Virus record (IMG/VR): IMGVR_UViG_3300021067_000013
Span: 1 to 39,062 of that record
Direction: 5' to 3' (one strand)
Source: a virus
Length of the DNA stretch: 39,062 bases
Positions 1-6,261 of this stretch are shown here, one piece after another; the first letter of the stretch is position 1, and each line of letters opens with the position of its first letter. The position numbers were made by a program, and so were the translations under genes. The notes beneath the pieces are model-generated. The model saw nothing but the letters and a program-made list of their open reading frames with translations, had not been told where the DNA came from and did not search any database.

Positions 1-10
1 GAGGACGGCA
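1..10. repeat. Terminal direct repeat, left copy
   Basis: The first ten bases, GAGGACGGCA, are identical to the last ten (39053-39062). Joining the ends through this overlap restores one open reading frame without a frameshift, so the overlap looks like the closure point of a circular or circularly permuted genome rather than chance. Confidence 0.85.
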
Positions 11-210
11 TCCCGCCCTGGGGCCCGAACCCGCACAACGACTACGTCGAGGTCTTCGCCGGCGTCAACGGCCGCTTCTACTGGCATCGCCGCGACGGCC
101 GCAACGACAACATCGTCGCCGACAACGCGCAGGGCAATGGCTACGAAGACGAGGGCTACGCACGTCTCGCCGCGGCCGCGTACTGCCCCGGCTGCCCGAT
201 CCGCGAGTAG
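1..210 (+). CDS. C-terminal part of end-spanning gene (DUF1508-like small protein)
   Basis: Open from base 1 to the TAG at 208-210. It continues the frame that starts at ATG 38984 once the ten-base terminal overlap is collapsed, giving a 92-residue protein. The N-terminal 23 residues are basic (Lys/Arg/Ser rich). The rest holds a short beta-type stretch with FYWHRRDGRNDNIVADNAQG and GYEDEGYARLAA, which resembles the small DUF1508/YegP fold (a beta hairpin with an 'xNGxIIAxxxEGYxxKxxA' style pattern). That resemblance is by eye only. It is the last gene of the rightward late operon, just before a bidirectional terminator. Function unknown; a small DNA-binding or virion-associated protein is possible. 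Confidence 0.8.
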   Translation, partial: EDGIPPWGPNPHNDYVEVFAGVNGRFYWHRRDGRNDNIVADNAQGNGYEDEGYARLAAAAYCPGCPIRE

Positions 211-275
211 CAGCTCGAGCTGCCGGCCGGCGCGCAGCGGACCCCCTGCTGCCGCGTCCGCTGGCGCCGAAGCGA

Positions 276-326
276 AGAAGCCCCACCGCGCCCAGGTCGT
301 CGTCGCCTGACGCGGTGGGGCCTTCG
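276..326. terminator. Bidirectional terminator between converging operons
   Basis: An 11-bp perfect stem (GCCCCACCGCG at 280-290 against CGCGGTGGGGC at 311-321) encloses a 20-nt loop. With one bulged base the stem extends outward through GAAG/CTTC, so each strand ends in a short pyrimidine run (CCTTC rightward, GCTTC leftward). It lies exactly between the stop of the rightward late operon (210) and the stop of the leftward lysogeny operon (334). Both position and symmetry fit a terminator for both. There is no long U-tract, which is usual for GC-rich actinobacterial terminators. Confidence 0.75.
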
Positions 327-333
327 CGCGTCG

Positions 334-726
334 TCAGGCCGATGGCTTTCGCGAGCGAACGGCGGCGATGAGCGGGCCCAGGTCGGCCTGCGCCTCGATT
401 GGGGCGCGCCCCGGCATCCGTAGCAGCACATGCTCGCCGTGCCGCAGGACGATCAGCACACCCGACACCGCGGGCACCTTCGTGCCCCGGCCGAGAAACC
501 CGGTCGTTGGCTTCCAGTGAAAGTCGCGACGTTCGCCGGAGATGGCATCAACCGTGATCGACTCGACCTGATCCAGAGGGATCGTGCGCAGCCGTTCCCG
601 TTCCTGCCCCTTGCGCTTCGGCGTCACCCGATCCAGCACGATCGCGTCAGGAGTTGCCCACAGATGGAGCGTCCCGTAGTCGATCGGGGACATCACCGAC
701 GTCGAGCACAGGTATTCCGCACTCAC
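334..726 (-). CDS. Small PH-domain-like protein of unknown function
   Basis: 130 residues if it starts at the GTG at 726; an ATG at 693 is an alternative, and neither has a clear ribosome site. It is the last gene of the leftward rep-int operon, starting about 10 bases after the integrase stop, so it is probably transcribed in the lysogen. The sequence alternates short beta strands (GTLHLWATPDAIVLDRV, LRTIPLDQVESITVDA, GVLIVLRHGEHVLLRMP) and ends in a helix (LGPLIAAVRSR). This is the general layout of bacterial PH-like domains, so the fold is an inference. Genes in this position often serve lysogeny or superinfection exclusion, but nothing in the sequence proves it. Confidence 0.7.
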   Translation of the reverse strand: MSAEYLCSTSVMSPIDYGTLHLWATPDAIVLDRVTPKRKGQERERLRTIPLDQVESITVDAISGERRDFHWKPTTGFLGRGTKVPAVSGVLIVLRHGEHVLLRMPGRAPIEAQADLGPLIAAVRSRKPSA

Positions 727-737
727 GACGCGGGAGG

Positions 738-1649
738 CTACACCACCCTCAGCCGCCCGACCTCTGGCAGCTGCTCGAGCGCGCTGGCGGCCTGATCGCC
801 GACCAGGGCGGTGTAGCCCACGGTGCTCTGGATCGTTTCGTGACGCATCAGCTCCTGCACCACGCGAAGGTTGCCGGTCGCGCGTAGCAGATTCGTCCCG
901 TACCAGTGGCGCAACGTGTGCAGCGTCGAGTCGATCCCCACCTCATGGAGCCACCGGTTGGTGCGGCGCGACACCTGCCCAGCTGACACCGGCCGGCTGG
1001 GATCGTCGCCGGCAGGGAACAGCCAGCCACGACGCGGCAGCCTCGCGAACGTCGACCGCAGCTGCGGTGCGAGCGGCACGCTGCCAGGATCACCGCCCTT
1101 CTGCTCGCGGATCACGATGACGTCGCCACGCACGTCCTCGCCGCGTAGCGGTGCTATCTCGCAGGCACGCAGCCCCGCGTACGCGGCGAGGTGCAGCCAG
1201 GCGCGGATGGGATCCTCGGACCTGGTAAGCGCCACCTCGACGTCTTCGTCAGGCATCGGCCTCGGCAGCAGCTTCTTCCGCTGCGGCCGCTCGAGCCGCA
1301 CCGTGGGGTCCTGGCTGATGAGCCCCTCGAGCAGCGCCCACCGGTAGAACGCGACGAGGTGGTTGGTTTCCGCGGCGACGGTTTCCGTCGCGAGCTCGGC
1401 GCGCTCAGTGAACGCGCGGAGGTCCTCGAGCTGCAGGTCGAGTAGCGCCCGCTGGCCGCTGAATCTGGCGAGTCGAGCGAGCGCACGGCGGCGCTGGTAG
1501 ATCGTCCCCGGCCGCTTTCTGAGCCGCTCGAGGTGCGCGAGGTGGGCGGCTACGACGGCGCCGGCGGCACCGAAGCCGACCAGCTCAGCGGACATCGACT
1601 CGAGCGTCGCACGCAGCACCGCCATCACCGTCGCTGCACCCCCCGGCAT
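738..1649 (-). CDS. int: Tyrosine recombinase (phage integrase)
   Basis: 303 residues from the ATG at 1649, chosen because GGAAGG lies 11 bases upstream, much like the repressor's site. The frame is open further up to 1772, but those codons run over the attP region. Residues 30-115 form an N-terminal SAM-like core-binding domain, and 135-303 the catalytic domain. The full catalytic set is visible: Arg161 (AGLRACEI), Lys184 (REQKGG), His244-x-x-Arg247 (HTLRHWYG), His270 (LMRHETIQST) and Tyr279 (VGYTAL). There is no large extra arm-binding domain. It should catalyse integration at the host tRNA gene matching the adjacent attP and, with a directionality factor, excision. It lies downstream of the repressor on the same strand. 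Its C-terminus (GRLRVV) carries no ssrA-like degradation tag, unlike the integrases of the BPs-type system. Confidence 0.97.
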   Translation of the reverse strand: MPGGAATVMAVLRATLESMSAELVGFGAAGAVVAAHLAHLERLRKRPGTIYQRRRALARLARFSGQRALLDLQLEDLRAFTERAELATETVAAETNHLVAFYRWALLEGLISQDPTVRLERPQRKKLLPRPMPDEDVEVALTRSEDPIRAWLHLAAYAGLRACEIAPLRGEDVRGDVIVIREQKGGDPGSVPLAPQLRSTFARLPRRGWLFPAGDDPSRPVSAGQVSRRTNRWLHEVGIDSTLHTLRHWYGTNLLRATGNLRVVQELMRHETIQSTVGYTALVGDQAASALEQLPEVGRLRVV

Positions 1650-1701
1650 CAGCAACCACACCTTCCAGGCTGATGTTCGGAATGCGACGGCCGTTTCCTT
1701 T

Positions 1702-1716
1702 AGGTGCCAGGCACCT
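1702..1716. promoter_or_regulatory. Perfect palindrome between int and rep
   Basis: AGGTGCC-A-GGCACCT has 7-bp arms around a single base. It sits between the repressor stop (1750) and the integrase start (1649), beside the tRNA-like core. The centre is too tight for a normal RNA hairpin loop, so a dimer-binding site or an arm-type recombinase or accessory-factor site is more likely than a terminator. Function not shown. Confidence 0.45.
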
Positions 1717-1749
1717 TCGCCGATACATGGGCCCCGATGCGGAGGCGCT

Positions 1750-2031
1750 CTAGGCGGCCACCTCAGAATCACTAGGTTCTGGGTTCGAGTCCCAGGGGGC
1801 GTACCACAACCGAGCGACCGGAACGCCGAAGGCTTCGGCGAAGAGGTCGAGGTCGCTGAGCCTCAGCTCGCGAGTTCCGCTCAGCCGTTCCTGGACCCAG
1901 GAGCGCTTCACGCCCATCCGGGCCGCGAGCTGCTCATCGGTCAGCCGGCGCATTGCCTTGAGCGCCCGGAGGTTGCCAGCGACGACGTCGCCGCTGCTGG
2001 CGCCTCCGCTGGTCTTCATTCTGGTGGCCAT
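1750..2031 (-). CDS. XRE-family repressor with attP-encoded C-terminus
   Basis: 93 residues from the ATG at 2031, preceded by GGAAGGACGGG; the frame stays open to 2118 but lacks a ribosome site there. Residues 18-75 are a lambda-Cro/XRE helix-turn-helix domain (LTDEQLAARMGVKRSWVQERLSG holds the two helices), followed by LRLSDLDLFAEAFGVPVARL, typical of phage repressors. Residues 76-89 (WYAPWDSNPEPSDS) are the antisense reading of the tRNA-derived attP core. The last residues, EVAA, come from phage DNA just past it. Integration would therefore cut off and replace this tail. A C-terminus ending in VAA resembles ssrA-type ClpXP tags. It should bind the repeated elements upstream and shut off the rightward early promoter. 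Assignment as the immunity repressor is inference from domain and position. Confidence 0.88.
   Translation of the reverse strand: MATRMKTSGGASSGDVVAGNLRALKAMRRLTDEQLAARMGVKRSWVQERLSGTRELRLSDLDLFAEAFGVPVARLWYAPWDSNPEPSDSEVAA
1767..1806 (+). other. attP: Putative attP core: 3' half of a tRNA gene
   Basis: Read on the plus strand, this segment folds as the end of a class I tRNA. It holds the 3' strand of an anticodon stem (1769-1773), a 5-nt variable region (1774-1778), a T-stem CTGGG/CCCAG (1779-1783 and 1791-1795) with loop TTCGAGT, the acceptor 3' strand GGGGCGT (1796-1802), discriminator A and encoded CCA (1804-1806). The bases upstream do not form the matching D-arm or anticodon 5' strand, so this is not a functional tRNA. 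It is the usual signature of an attP core that rebuilds a host tRNA gene on integration. Crossover by tyrosine integrases commonly falls at the anticodon loop, here about 1762-1768. The host tRNA identity is not resolved. The core lies inside the 3' end of the repressor gene on the other strand. Confidence 0.88.
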
Positions 2032-2089
2032 CGGTGGTCCCGTCCTTCCATCGAGTCGCGGGCTACCAGAGCGCCCCGCAACGTCAGGC

Positions 2090-2118
2090 AGGGTACGGCA
2101 AAGTACCGCAAGCGGCAA
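2090..2118 (-). promoter_or_regulatory. Leftward promoter for repressor-integrase operon
   Basis: On the minus strand, TTGCCG (complement of 2113-2118) is followed after exactly 17 bases by TACCCT (complement of 2090-2095). This is a good -35/-10 pair with the TAnnnT form common in actinobacteria. It points at the repressor start at 2031, leaving a leader of roughly 50 bases with a ribosome site. Both hexamers overlap the operator-like elements, which suggests autoregulation. Confidence 0.55.
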
Positions 2119-2188
2119 GCCAGGACCTAAAGGTGCAGCACGTTGCCGATGGTTGTTGCACTCTGCTGGCTTTCCCGGTACGTTGCCG
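2096..2188. promoter_or_regulatory. Operator-like repeats of the divergent switch
   Basis: The hexamer CGGCAA/TTGCCG occurs four times: plus orientation at 2096-2101 and 2113-2118, reverse orientation at 2143-2148 and 2183-2188. A near match CCGCAA lies at 2106-2111 if one base is allowed. The last two copies sit in a 10-bp direct repeat, ACGTTGCCGA, at 2140-2149 and 2180-2189, 40 bp apart. A GGTAC/GTACC inverted repeat (2092-2096, 2103-2107) overlaps the first. The elements overlap both divergent promoters, as expected for repressor and Cro-like binding. Confidence 0.6.
2156..2184 (+). promoter_or_regulatory. Rightward early promoter, probably leaderless
   Basis: TTGCAC (2156-2161) is followed after 17 bases by TACGTT (2179-2184). 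The start codon of the next gene (2193) begins 9 bases after the last T, about where transcription should begin, and there is no ribosome site before it. This is the arrangement of leaderless actinobacterial transcripts. A TTGCCG operator copy (2183-2188) overlaps the -10 and start region. Confidence 0.55.
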
Positions 2189-2192
2189 AACC

Positions 2193-2402
2193 ATGCCCGC
2201 AGACACCGGCACCGCCGAGGGCCAGCACACCCTCACCGTCACCCAGGCAGCCCGCCTGCTCGACGTCCACCCTGACACCATCCGCCGCTGGGCCGACAAC
2301 GGCCTGCTGCCGTCCCACCGCACGCCGACCAACCAACGGCGCTTCCTGGTGGAGGACATCCAGAAGCTGCTGCCCCAGCCGCCCCAGGACGGCGACGCGT
2401 GA
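2193..2402 (+). CDS. Excisionase/MerR-type helix-turn-helix protein
   Basis: 69 residues. Residues 14-60 (LTVTQAARLLDVHPDTIRRWADNGLLP followed by RRFLVEDIQKLL) are a typical winged HTH of the HTH_17/BldC/excisionase group. It is the first gene of the rightward early operon, facing the repressor. It could act as Cro-like control protein, as excisionase (directionality factor for the tyrosine integrase), or both. The sequence cannot separate these. The ATG at 2193 has no Shine-Dalgarno sequence, and translation is probably leaderless. Confidence 0.9.
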   Translation: MPADTGTAEGQHTLTVTQAARLLDVHPDTIRRWADNGLLPSHRTPTNQRRFLVEDIQKLLPQPPQDGDA

Positions 2403-2608
2403 CCGCCCTGACTGCCATTCCCTTCGAGGTCTGGCTCGCCATCGTCGGCTTCGGCGTGGTCGTCGGCATTGCCGGGGCGCTCATCGCTGCCGCGCTGCGC
2501 GAAGACGATGAGACGCAGCAGCGCAGCGCCCACCACGCGCCGGTCAGCGACCTCGAGCGTCACCAGCGCATCCGCGCCGAGGCGCGCGAGTGGGGTGCGC
2601 GCCGATGA
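2399..2608 (+). CDS. Small single-pass membrane protein
   Basis: 69 residues from a GTG overlapping the previous stop by 4 bases. Residues 8-33 (FEVWLAIVGFGVVVGIAGALIAAAL) form one membrane helix. The rest is a charged cytoplasmic tail (LREDDETQQRSAHH, LERHQRIRAEAREWGARR). Family not recognised. As an early membrane protein next to the switch, a role in superinfection exclusion is possible but unproven. Confidence 0.8.
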   Translation: MTALTAIPFEVWLAIVGFGVVVGIAGALIAAALREDDETQQRSAHHAPVSDLERHQRIRAEAREWGARR

Positions 2609-3054
2609 CCACGCAGCTGCTCCCCCGCGACGTCTTCGCCGAGCTGCTCGAGCTGTTCGCCGGCGACAACCTCGAGGTCCGCATGCGCTGGCTCGAGCGC
2701 TTCGACCAGGCCGGCGTCGACGCGCTGCACAACGCGCCTGTCGCGACCGACCTGCCCTACGAAGACGTCCCCGATGGGCCCATCACCGTCGCGCTACCTG
2801 GCGACGAAGAGCTGGTCCTCATCGACAACGTCAACGCGCGCAGCACGGTCCTCGCCGGCGAGGCAGGCACCGTCCCGTTCGCGTTGCCCATCGTCATCCT
2901 CGACCTGCAGCAAGGCCGCGCCAGCATCGGCGAGCCGCCGCTGCTGGTCCACCGCGTCGGCATCGTCGGCCCGCCCGACATCCTGCGCAAGGTCGGCAAG
3001 CTCCTGCGAGACGCGTGCTACGGCGCCGCCAACGCAGTCGAGCGCGCCAAGTGA
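2605..3054 (+). CDS. Conserved early protein, unknown function
   Basis: 149 residues from ATG 2605, overlapping the previous stop (ATGA). Soluble and acidic. A helical N-terminus (FAELLELFAGDNLEVRMRWLERFDQAGVDAL) is followed by beta-rich segments (ITVALPGDEELVLIDNV, FALPIVILDLQQ, LLVHRVGIVGPPDILRKVGKLLRDACYGAAN). No catalytic motif was recognised and no family can be named. Confidence 0.8.
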   Translation: MTTQLLPRDVFAELLELFAGDNLEVRMRWLERFDQAGVDALHNAPVATDLPYEDVPDGPITVALPGDEELVLIDNVNARSTVLAGEAGTVPFALPIVILDLQQGRASIGEPPLLVHRVGIVGPPDILRKVGKLLRDACYGAANAVERAK

Positions 3055-3170
3055 TCCGCGAGCCCATGCCGGCGCCGGCGACCTCTGCCTGCGCTGCGCG
3101 AGTCGGGACAGGCGCTGCGCGAGAACGACGCGCGCCGAGGACCGGCGCCGGCGGCCGCGGTCACACCTGA
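3051..3170 (+). CDS. Possible very small protein
   Basis: A GTG at 3051 overlaps the preceding stop (GTGA) and opens a 39-codon frame ending at 3170. It is rich in Ala, Arg, Gly and Pro with no domain. The coupling overlap is the only support. The stretch could instead be a non-coding spacer before the strong ribosome site (GGAGGGG) of the next gene. Confidence 0.35.
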   Translation: MIREPMPAPATSACAARVGTGAARERRAPRTGAGGRGHT

Positions 3171-3201
3171 CCAACAGCACCAGCGACCGGAGGGGAACAC
3201 C

Positions 3202-3429
3202 ATGGCAGCTCACCAACGCACACCCGCGCAGCTCGACGTCGGCGACATCATCGCCATCGACGGCAACGTCGAACGCGTGCTCAGGACCAACCGCGTGCTC
3301 GGCCGCTGGATGATCCGCACCGACGTCAACCTGCACCGGCGACGTAACCGCGACCGCGTCGAGGTGCTCGCCACCTTCGTTCCCGGCCTCGGCTACGTCG
3401 AGCCGCTCGCGTTCGACCTGTCGACATGA
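3202..3429 (+). CDS. Small conserved early protein
   Basis: 75 residues with a strong ribosome site (GGAGGGG) 8 bases upstream. It looks like a small beta-barrel (LDVGDIIAIDGNVERVLRTNRVLGRWMIRTDVNLHRRRNRDRVEVLATF) with many basic residues, compatible with a nucleic-acid-binding fold. Family not recognised. It overlaps the next gene by 4 bases. Confidence 0.82.
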   Translation: MAAHQRTPAQLDVGDIIAIDGNVERVLRTNRVLGRWMIRTDVNLHRRRNRDRVEVLATFVPGLGYVEPLAFDLST

Positions 3430-3674
3430 GCGCGCCGAAGCTCACCGAGGCGCGGCGCGCTGCGCTCGAGGTCCTCGAGCAGGGGCCAGCGCGCTACAGC
3501 AACGCCACCGAGCACCACCAGCCGCCCGTCAGCGGCCTCGCCGGCACCGTCTACTGGCAGAGCGCCGACTGGCTGCTCGAGAACCGCCTCGCTGCGATGC
3601 AGAGCTGTCCGCCTCATGGCGAGTGCCTGGTCATCACCGCCGCCGGCCGCGAGCTGCTCGAGGCAGCCGCGTGA
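3426..3674 (+). CDS. Small winged-helix-like protein
   Basis: 82 residues. The pattern LTEARRAALEVLEQGP, then VYWQSADWLLENRLA, then LVITAAGRELLEAA is that of the small winged-helix phage proteins in which 'ALRxL...ALxxRGLV...ITxxGR' marks helix, wing and last helix. DNA-binding is therefore a reasonable inference. It is coupled at both ends by 4-base overlaps. Confidence 0.82.
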   Translation: MSAPKLTEARRAALEVLEQGPARYSNATEHHQPPVSGLAGTVYWQSADWLLENRLAAMQSCPPHGECLVITAAGRELLEAAA

Positions 3675-4585
3675 CGGCGGCGCTTGAGGTCCTCGAGCTA
3701 CGCGGCCAGCCGCCGGTCGACGTCGAGGAAGCCGACGTCCTCGAGGAAGACCAGCGCTTCTGGTCCGTCACCGAGATCATCAGCGCAGTCGGCGACAGCA
3801 AGGGCCTGCAGAGCTGGGCCGCGACCGAAGCCGCGAAGGCAGCGGTGCAATCGCGCCAGACCTGGCAGGCCATGGAGCAGGAGAACGGCACCGACGCCGC
3901 GCTCGACTGGATCGCGCAGGCGCGCTTCCGCAAGCCCAAGGGCGCGATCAGTGACACCGAGTTCGGCAACCGCGTCCACGCGCTGCTCGAGGACTACGCG
4001 CTCACCGGCGTCCGGCCAGAGGTCAGCGACCAGGTCCCCGACGTCGACCGCAAGAACGCCGAGCGATGCCTCGACCGCTTCGACGCGTGGCTGCAGGCCT
4101 TCCAGCCGCAGTACCTCGCGACCGAAGCGAGCGTCTACAACCTCACCTTCGGCTACGCCGGCACCGCCGACGCGGTCATGGTCATCGACGGCGTCCGCTT
4201 CCTCGCCGACTACAAGAGCAGCCGCAAGAGCGAGACAGCGAAGGGCGGCAAGACGAAGCCCTACGCCGACAGCGTCGGCCTGCAGCTCGCCGCGTACGCG
4301 AAGGCGGAGCTGCTCGCGACCTGGTCAGCGCGCCGATTCAAGAAGACGCGCCGCTACTACCTGCTCAACGAGGTCGAGCGCGCGCTCGCGGTTCCCGTCC
4401 CCGACGTCGACGCCGGCCTCGCCATCCACATCACCCCAGAGCATTGCGACGCGTACCCGGTCATGGACCTCGACGCCGCGTTTCGCAGCTTCCTGCACGC
4501 GCAGGAGGTGGCGCGCTGGGTCTACCAGACCAGCCGCCGAGCGATGGGACCCGCGCTCATCCCACCGACCAGGGAAGGTCAGTAG
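3671..4585 (+). CDS. Cas4/RecB-like PD-(D/E)XK exonuclease
   Basis: 304 residues from GTG 3671, overlapping the previous stop. The nuclease core is clear: FGYAGTADAVMVIDG supplies the first acidic motif, LADYKSSRK is the D-x-K motif, and GLQLAAYAKAEL is the downstream Gln-Tyr motif of RecB/Cas4-type nucleases. The N-terminal part has FWSVTEIISAVGDSKGLQSWA and a helical segment to about residue 120. It should degrade or resect DNA ends to feed recombination or replication. No iron-sulphur cysteine set is seen, so it is Cas4-like only in the nuclease fold. The next gene, a phiC31 gp3-like protein, starts on the last base of this stop codon, so the pair is probably co-translated. Confidence 0.92.
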   Translation: MTAALEVLELRGQPPVDVEEADVLEEDQRFWSVTEIISAVGDSKGLQSWAATEAAKAAVQSRQTWQAMEQENGTDAALDWIAQARFRKPKGAISDTEFGNRVHALLEDYALTGVRPEVSDQVPDVDRKNAERCLDRFDAWLQAFQPQYLATEASVYNLTFGYAGTADAVMVIDGVRFLADYKSSRKSETAKGGKTKPYADSVGLQLAAYAKAELLATWSARRFKKTRRYYLLNEVERALAVPVPDVDAGLAIHITPEHCDAYPVMDLDAAFRSFLHAQEVARWVYQTSRRAMGPALIPPTREGQ

Positions 4586-6261
4586 TGCCGACGCGTGACA
4601 TCGTCCCCATCCACCTGCAGCGCCGCCTGCTCGAGGTCGGCCGCATCCGCCTCGGCAAGAAGGTCGAGATGCGCAACGGCAAGAGCCGGCCGGCGAAGCT
4701 CGACAAGTTCCGCCTCACGTCGCGCGACAAGGCACGCCTCGACAGCGCGGCCGCGTTGTACGGCGGCACCGTCGAACCCTGGGAAGACCAGTTCCAGCTC
4801 TTCACCGAGGTCGATGAGTTCCCCGTCGCGGTCGTCCCGCAGCAGGCGCTGAGCGTCGCCTATGAGTTGTGGGGCCAGGTCACCATCAAGGGCCAGAAGA
4901 GCCCGGTCATCTGCCTCCGCCGCTGCGACGGCGTCGACTGCATGGCACGCGTCGGCGAAAACCTCGTCAGCAAGCCCTGCCTCTGCGCAGGCGAGGAAGA
5001 CACCAGCTGCCGGCCCGTCACGCGCGTCAGCGTCATCCTCAGCGATGTCGCCGGCATCGGCGTCTGGCGCGTCGAGTCGCACGGCTGGAACGCGCTCACG
5101 GAGATGCAGGGCCAGGTCGAGCTGCTCGAGCAGCTGGTCGCGACCGGCCTGCCGATCAAGGCACGCCTGCGCCTCGAGCGTCGCCAGACCCACACCGCGC
5201 GCGGCGTCAACAAGTTCGCGGTCCCGGTCCTCGACATCGACCACACCGTCAACCAGGTCCTCGCAGCTCTGCAGCAGGGCGCGCCCATGCCGGTGCTCGC
5301 GCTGCCTGATTCGCCGCTGCCGGTCCTCGAGCCCGCGGCCCCTCCCGCGCTCGAGGCACCGGCGGCGGCGGCGCCTGCAGCCGCGCCGAATCCGAACATC
5401 GGCACGGTCCCGCCCGCGAGCTCGCCGGCGCCGAGCGTCCGCGAGCAGCTCGCCGCAGCCCGCGATCAGGAACCCCCCGCGCGTTCCAACGCCGCGGAAC
5501 CGATCGCCTCGACCGGCGCGCAGCCGCGCAGCGTCGACCAGCTCGGCGACGACGAGGTCGACCAGCAGGCTGAGGCACCTGCTGGCGACGCCGCTGCGCC
5601 CGATGGGGAAGGTGTTTCGACCACCCCCCCATCGGGCGGCGGTGCTCTTCCCCTCGAGGCGCAGGTTGCTATCTGGATCGGCGACGTCCGCCAGGCGCTC
5701 ATCGACCAGGGCGTCGAGGTCCCGAAGGCTGACGACTTCCGGCACCGCTTCCTCGAGGCATTCAGCGAAGGCGAGTACGCCAGCGCGAAGAAGGTGCCGC
5801 GCGACGCCGACGTCGTCAACGCGCTGCGCGCTGCGTGCGTGCGGCTGCGCCGTGGCACCATCCTGCTCTGCGAGGTCGAGCGCGACCCCGGCATCACGCG
5901 CTGGGTCTTCCGCGACGCGGCGACCAGGCTGCCGACCAACGACCCCGGCGGCCAGAGCAAGGCACGCCGCGGTGGTCCCGTCGACCCCGACGCCGACGCC
6001 GACGACAACGTCATCGACATCGGCGACAAGCGACCCACCGAGCAGCTCGAGCTGCCGCCGGCGGACGCGACCGACGACACCGTCGCGCTCTTCTGGAAAC
6101 GGCAGTTCGACCAGGTCGACGGCATCGGCGCCGCCAAGCTGCTCAAGTTCGCGCGCACCGCATCGGCCGACCTCGGCATCACGCCGCCCGACGCGCTCGG
6201 CGAGCTGCGCGACCCGGCGCTCAGCGAGCAGGTCCTGCTCTGGCTCAGAGGACCTCACTGA
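4585..6261 (+). CDS. phiC31 gp3-like protein (recombination directionality factor family)
   Basis: 558 residues from GTG 4585, with GGGAAGG upstream. The N-terminal 220 residues match the phiC31 gp3 family: VGRIRLGKK, RPAKLDKFRLTSRDKARLDSAAALYGG, then the cysteine cluster RRCDGVDC and KPCLC (Cys110, 114, 119, 132, 134, 142), and the hallmark GVWRVESHGWNALTE. Residues 235-345 are a Pro/Ala-rich linker. Residues 350-445 and 480-558 are two further helical regions. In phiC31, gp3 is the directionality factor that makes the serine integrase excise; the family also occurs widely in phages without that integrase. Here the integrase is a tyrosine recombinase and the neighbour is an exonuclease, so a role in DNA recombination or replication is more likely than excision. 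That role is inference. Confidence 0.88.
   Translation: MPTRDIVPIHLQRRLLEVGRIRLGKKVEMRNGKSRPAKLDKFRLTSRDKARLDSAAALYGGTVEPWEDQFQLFTEVDEFPVAVVPQQALSVAYELWGQVTIKGQKSPVICLRRCDGVDCMARVGENLVSKPCLCAGEEDTSCRPVTRVSVILSDVAGIGVWRVESHGWNALTEMQGQVELLEQLVATGLPIKARLRLERRQTHTARGVNKFAVPVLDIDHTVNQVLAALQQGAPMPVLALPDSPLPVLEPAAPPALEAPAAAAPAAAPNPNIGTVPPASSPAPSVREQLAAARDQEPPARSNAAEPIASTGAQPRSVDQLGDDEVDQQAEAPAGDAAAPDGEGVSTTPPSGGGALPLEAQVAIWIGDVRQALIDQGVEVPKADDFRHRFLEAFSEGEYASAKKVPRDADVVNALRAACVRLRRGTILLCEVERDPGITRWVFRDAATRLPTNDPGGQSKARRGGPVDPDADADDNVIDIGDKRPTEQLELPPADATDDTVALFWKRQFDQVDGIGAAKLLKFARTASADLGITPPDALGELRDPALSEQVLLWLRGPH

Noticed and set aside
1650-1772. Longer integrase reaching up to 1772
   Set aside because: The extra residues run through the palindrome and attP flank, have no domain and no ribosome site; ATG 1649 has GGAAGG.
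1729-1806. A complete phage-encoded tRNA gene (78 bases with GCCCC near the start and CCA at the end)
   Set aside because: The acceptor stem would contain a G-G clash, the anticodon 5' strand does not pair with TCACT, and no D-arm forms. Only the 3' half is tRNA-like, so an attachment core is the better reading.
2032-2118. 29-residue N-terminal extension of the repressor
   Set aside because: It would place coding sequence over the leftward promoter and operators and has no ribosome site; ATG 2031 has one.
4579-6258. Minus-strand open frame of 559 codons opposite the gp3-like gene
   Set aside because: Its composition (Arg/Ala/Val/Asp runs) is that of the antisense of a GC-rich gene; the plus strand has clear family motifs.
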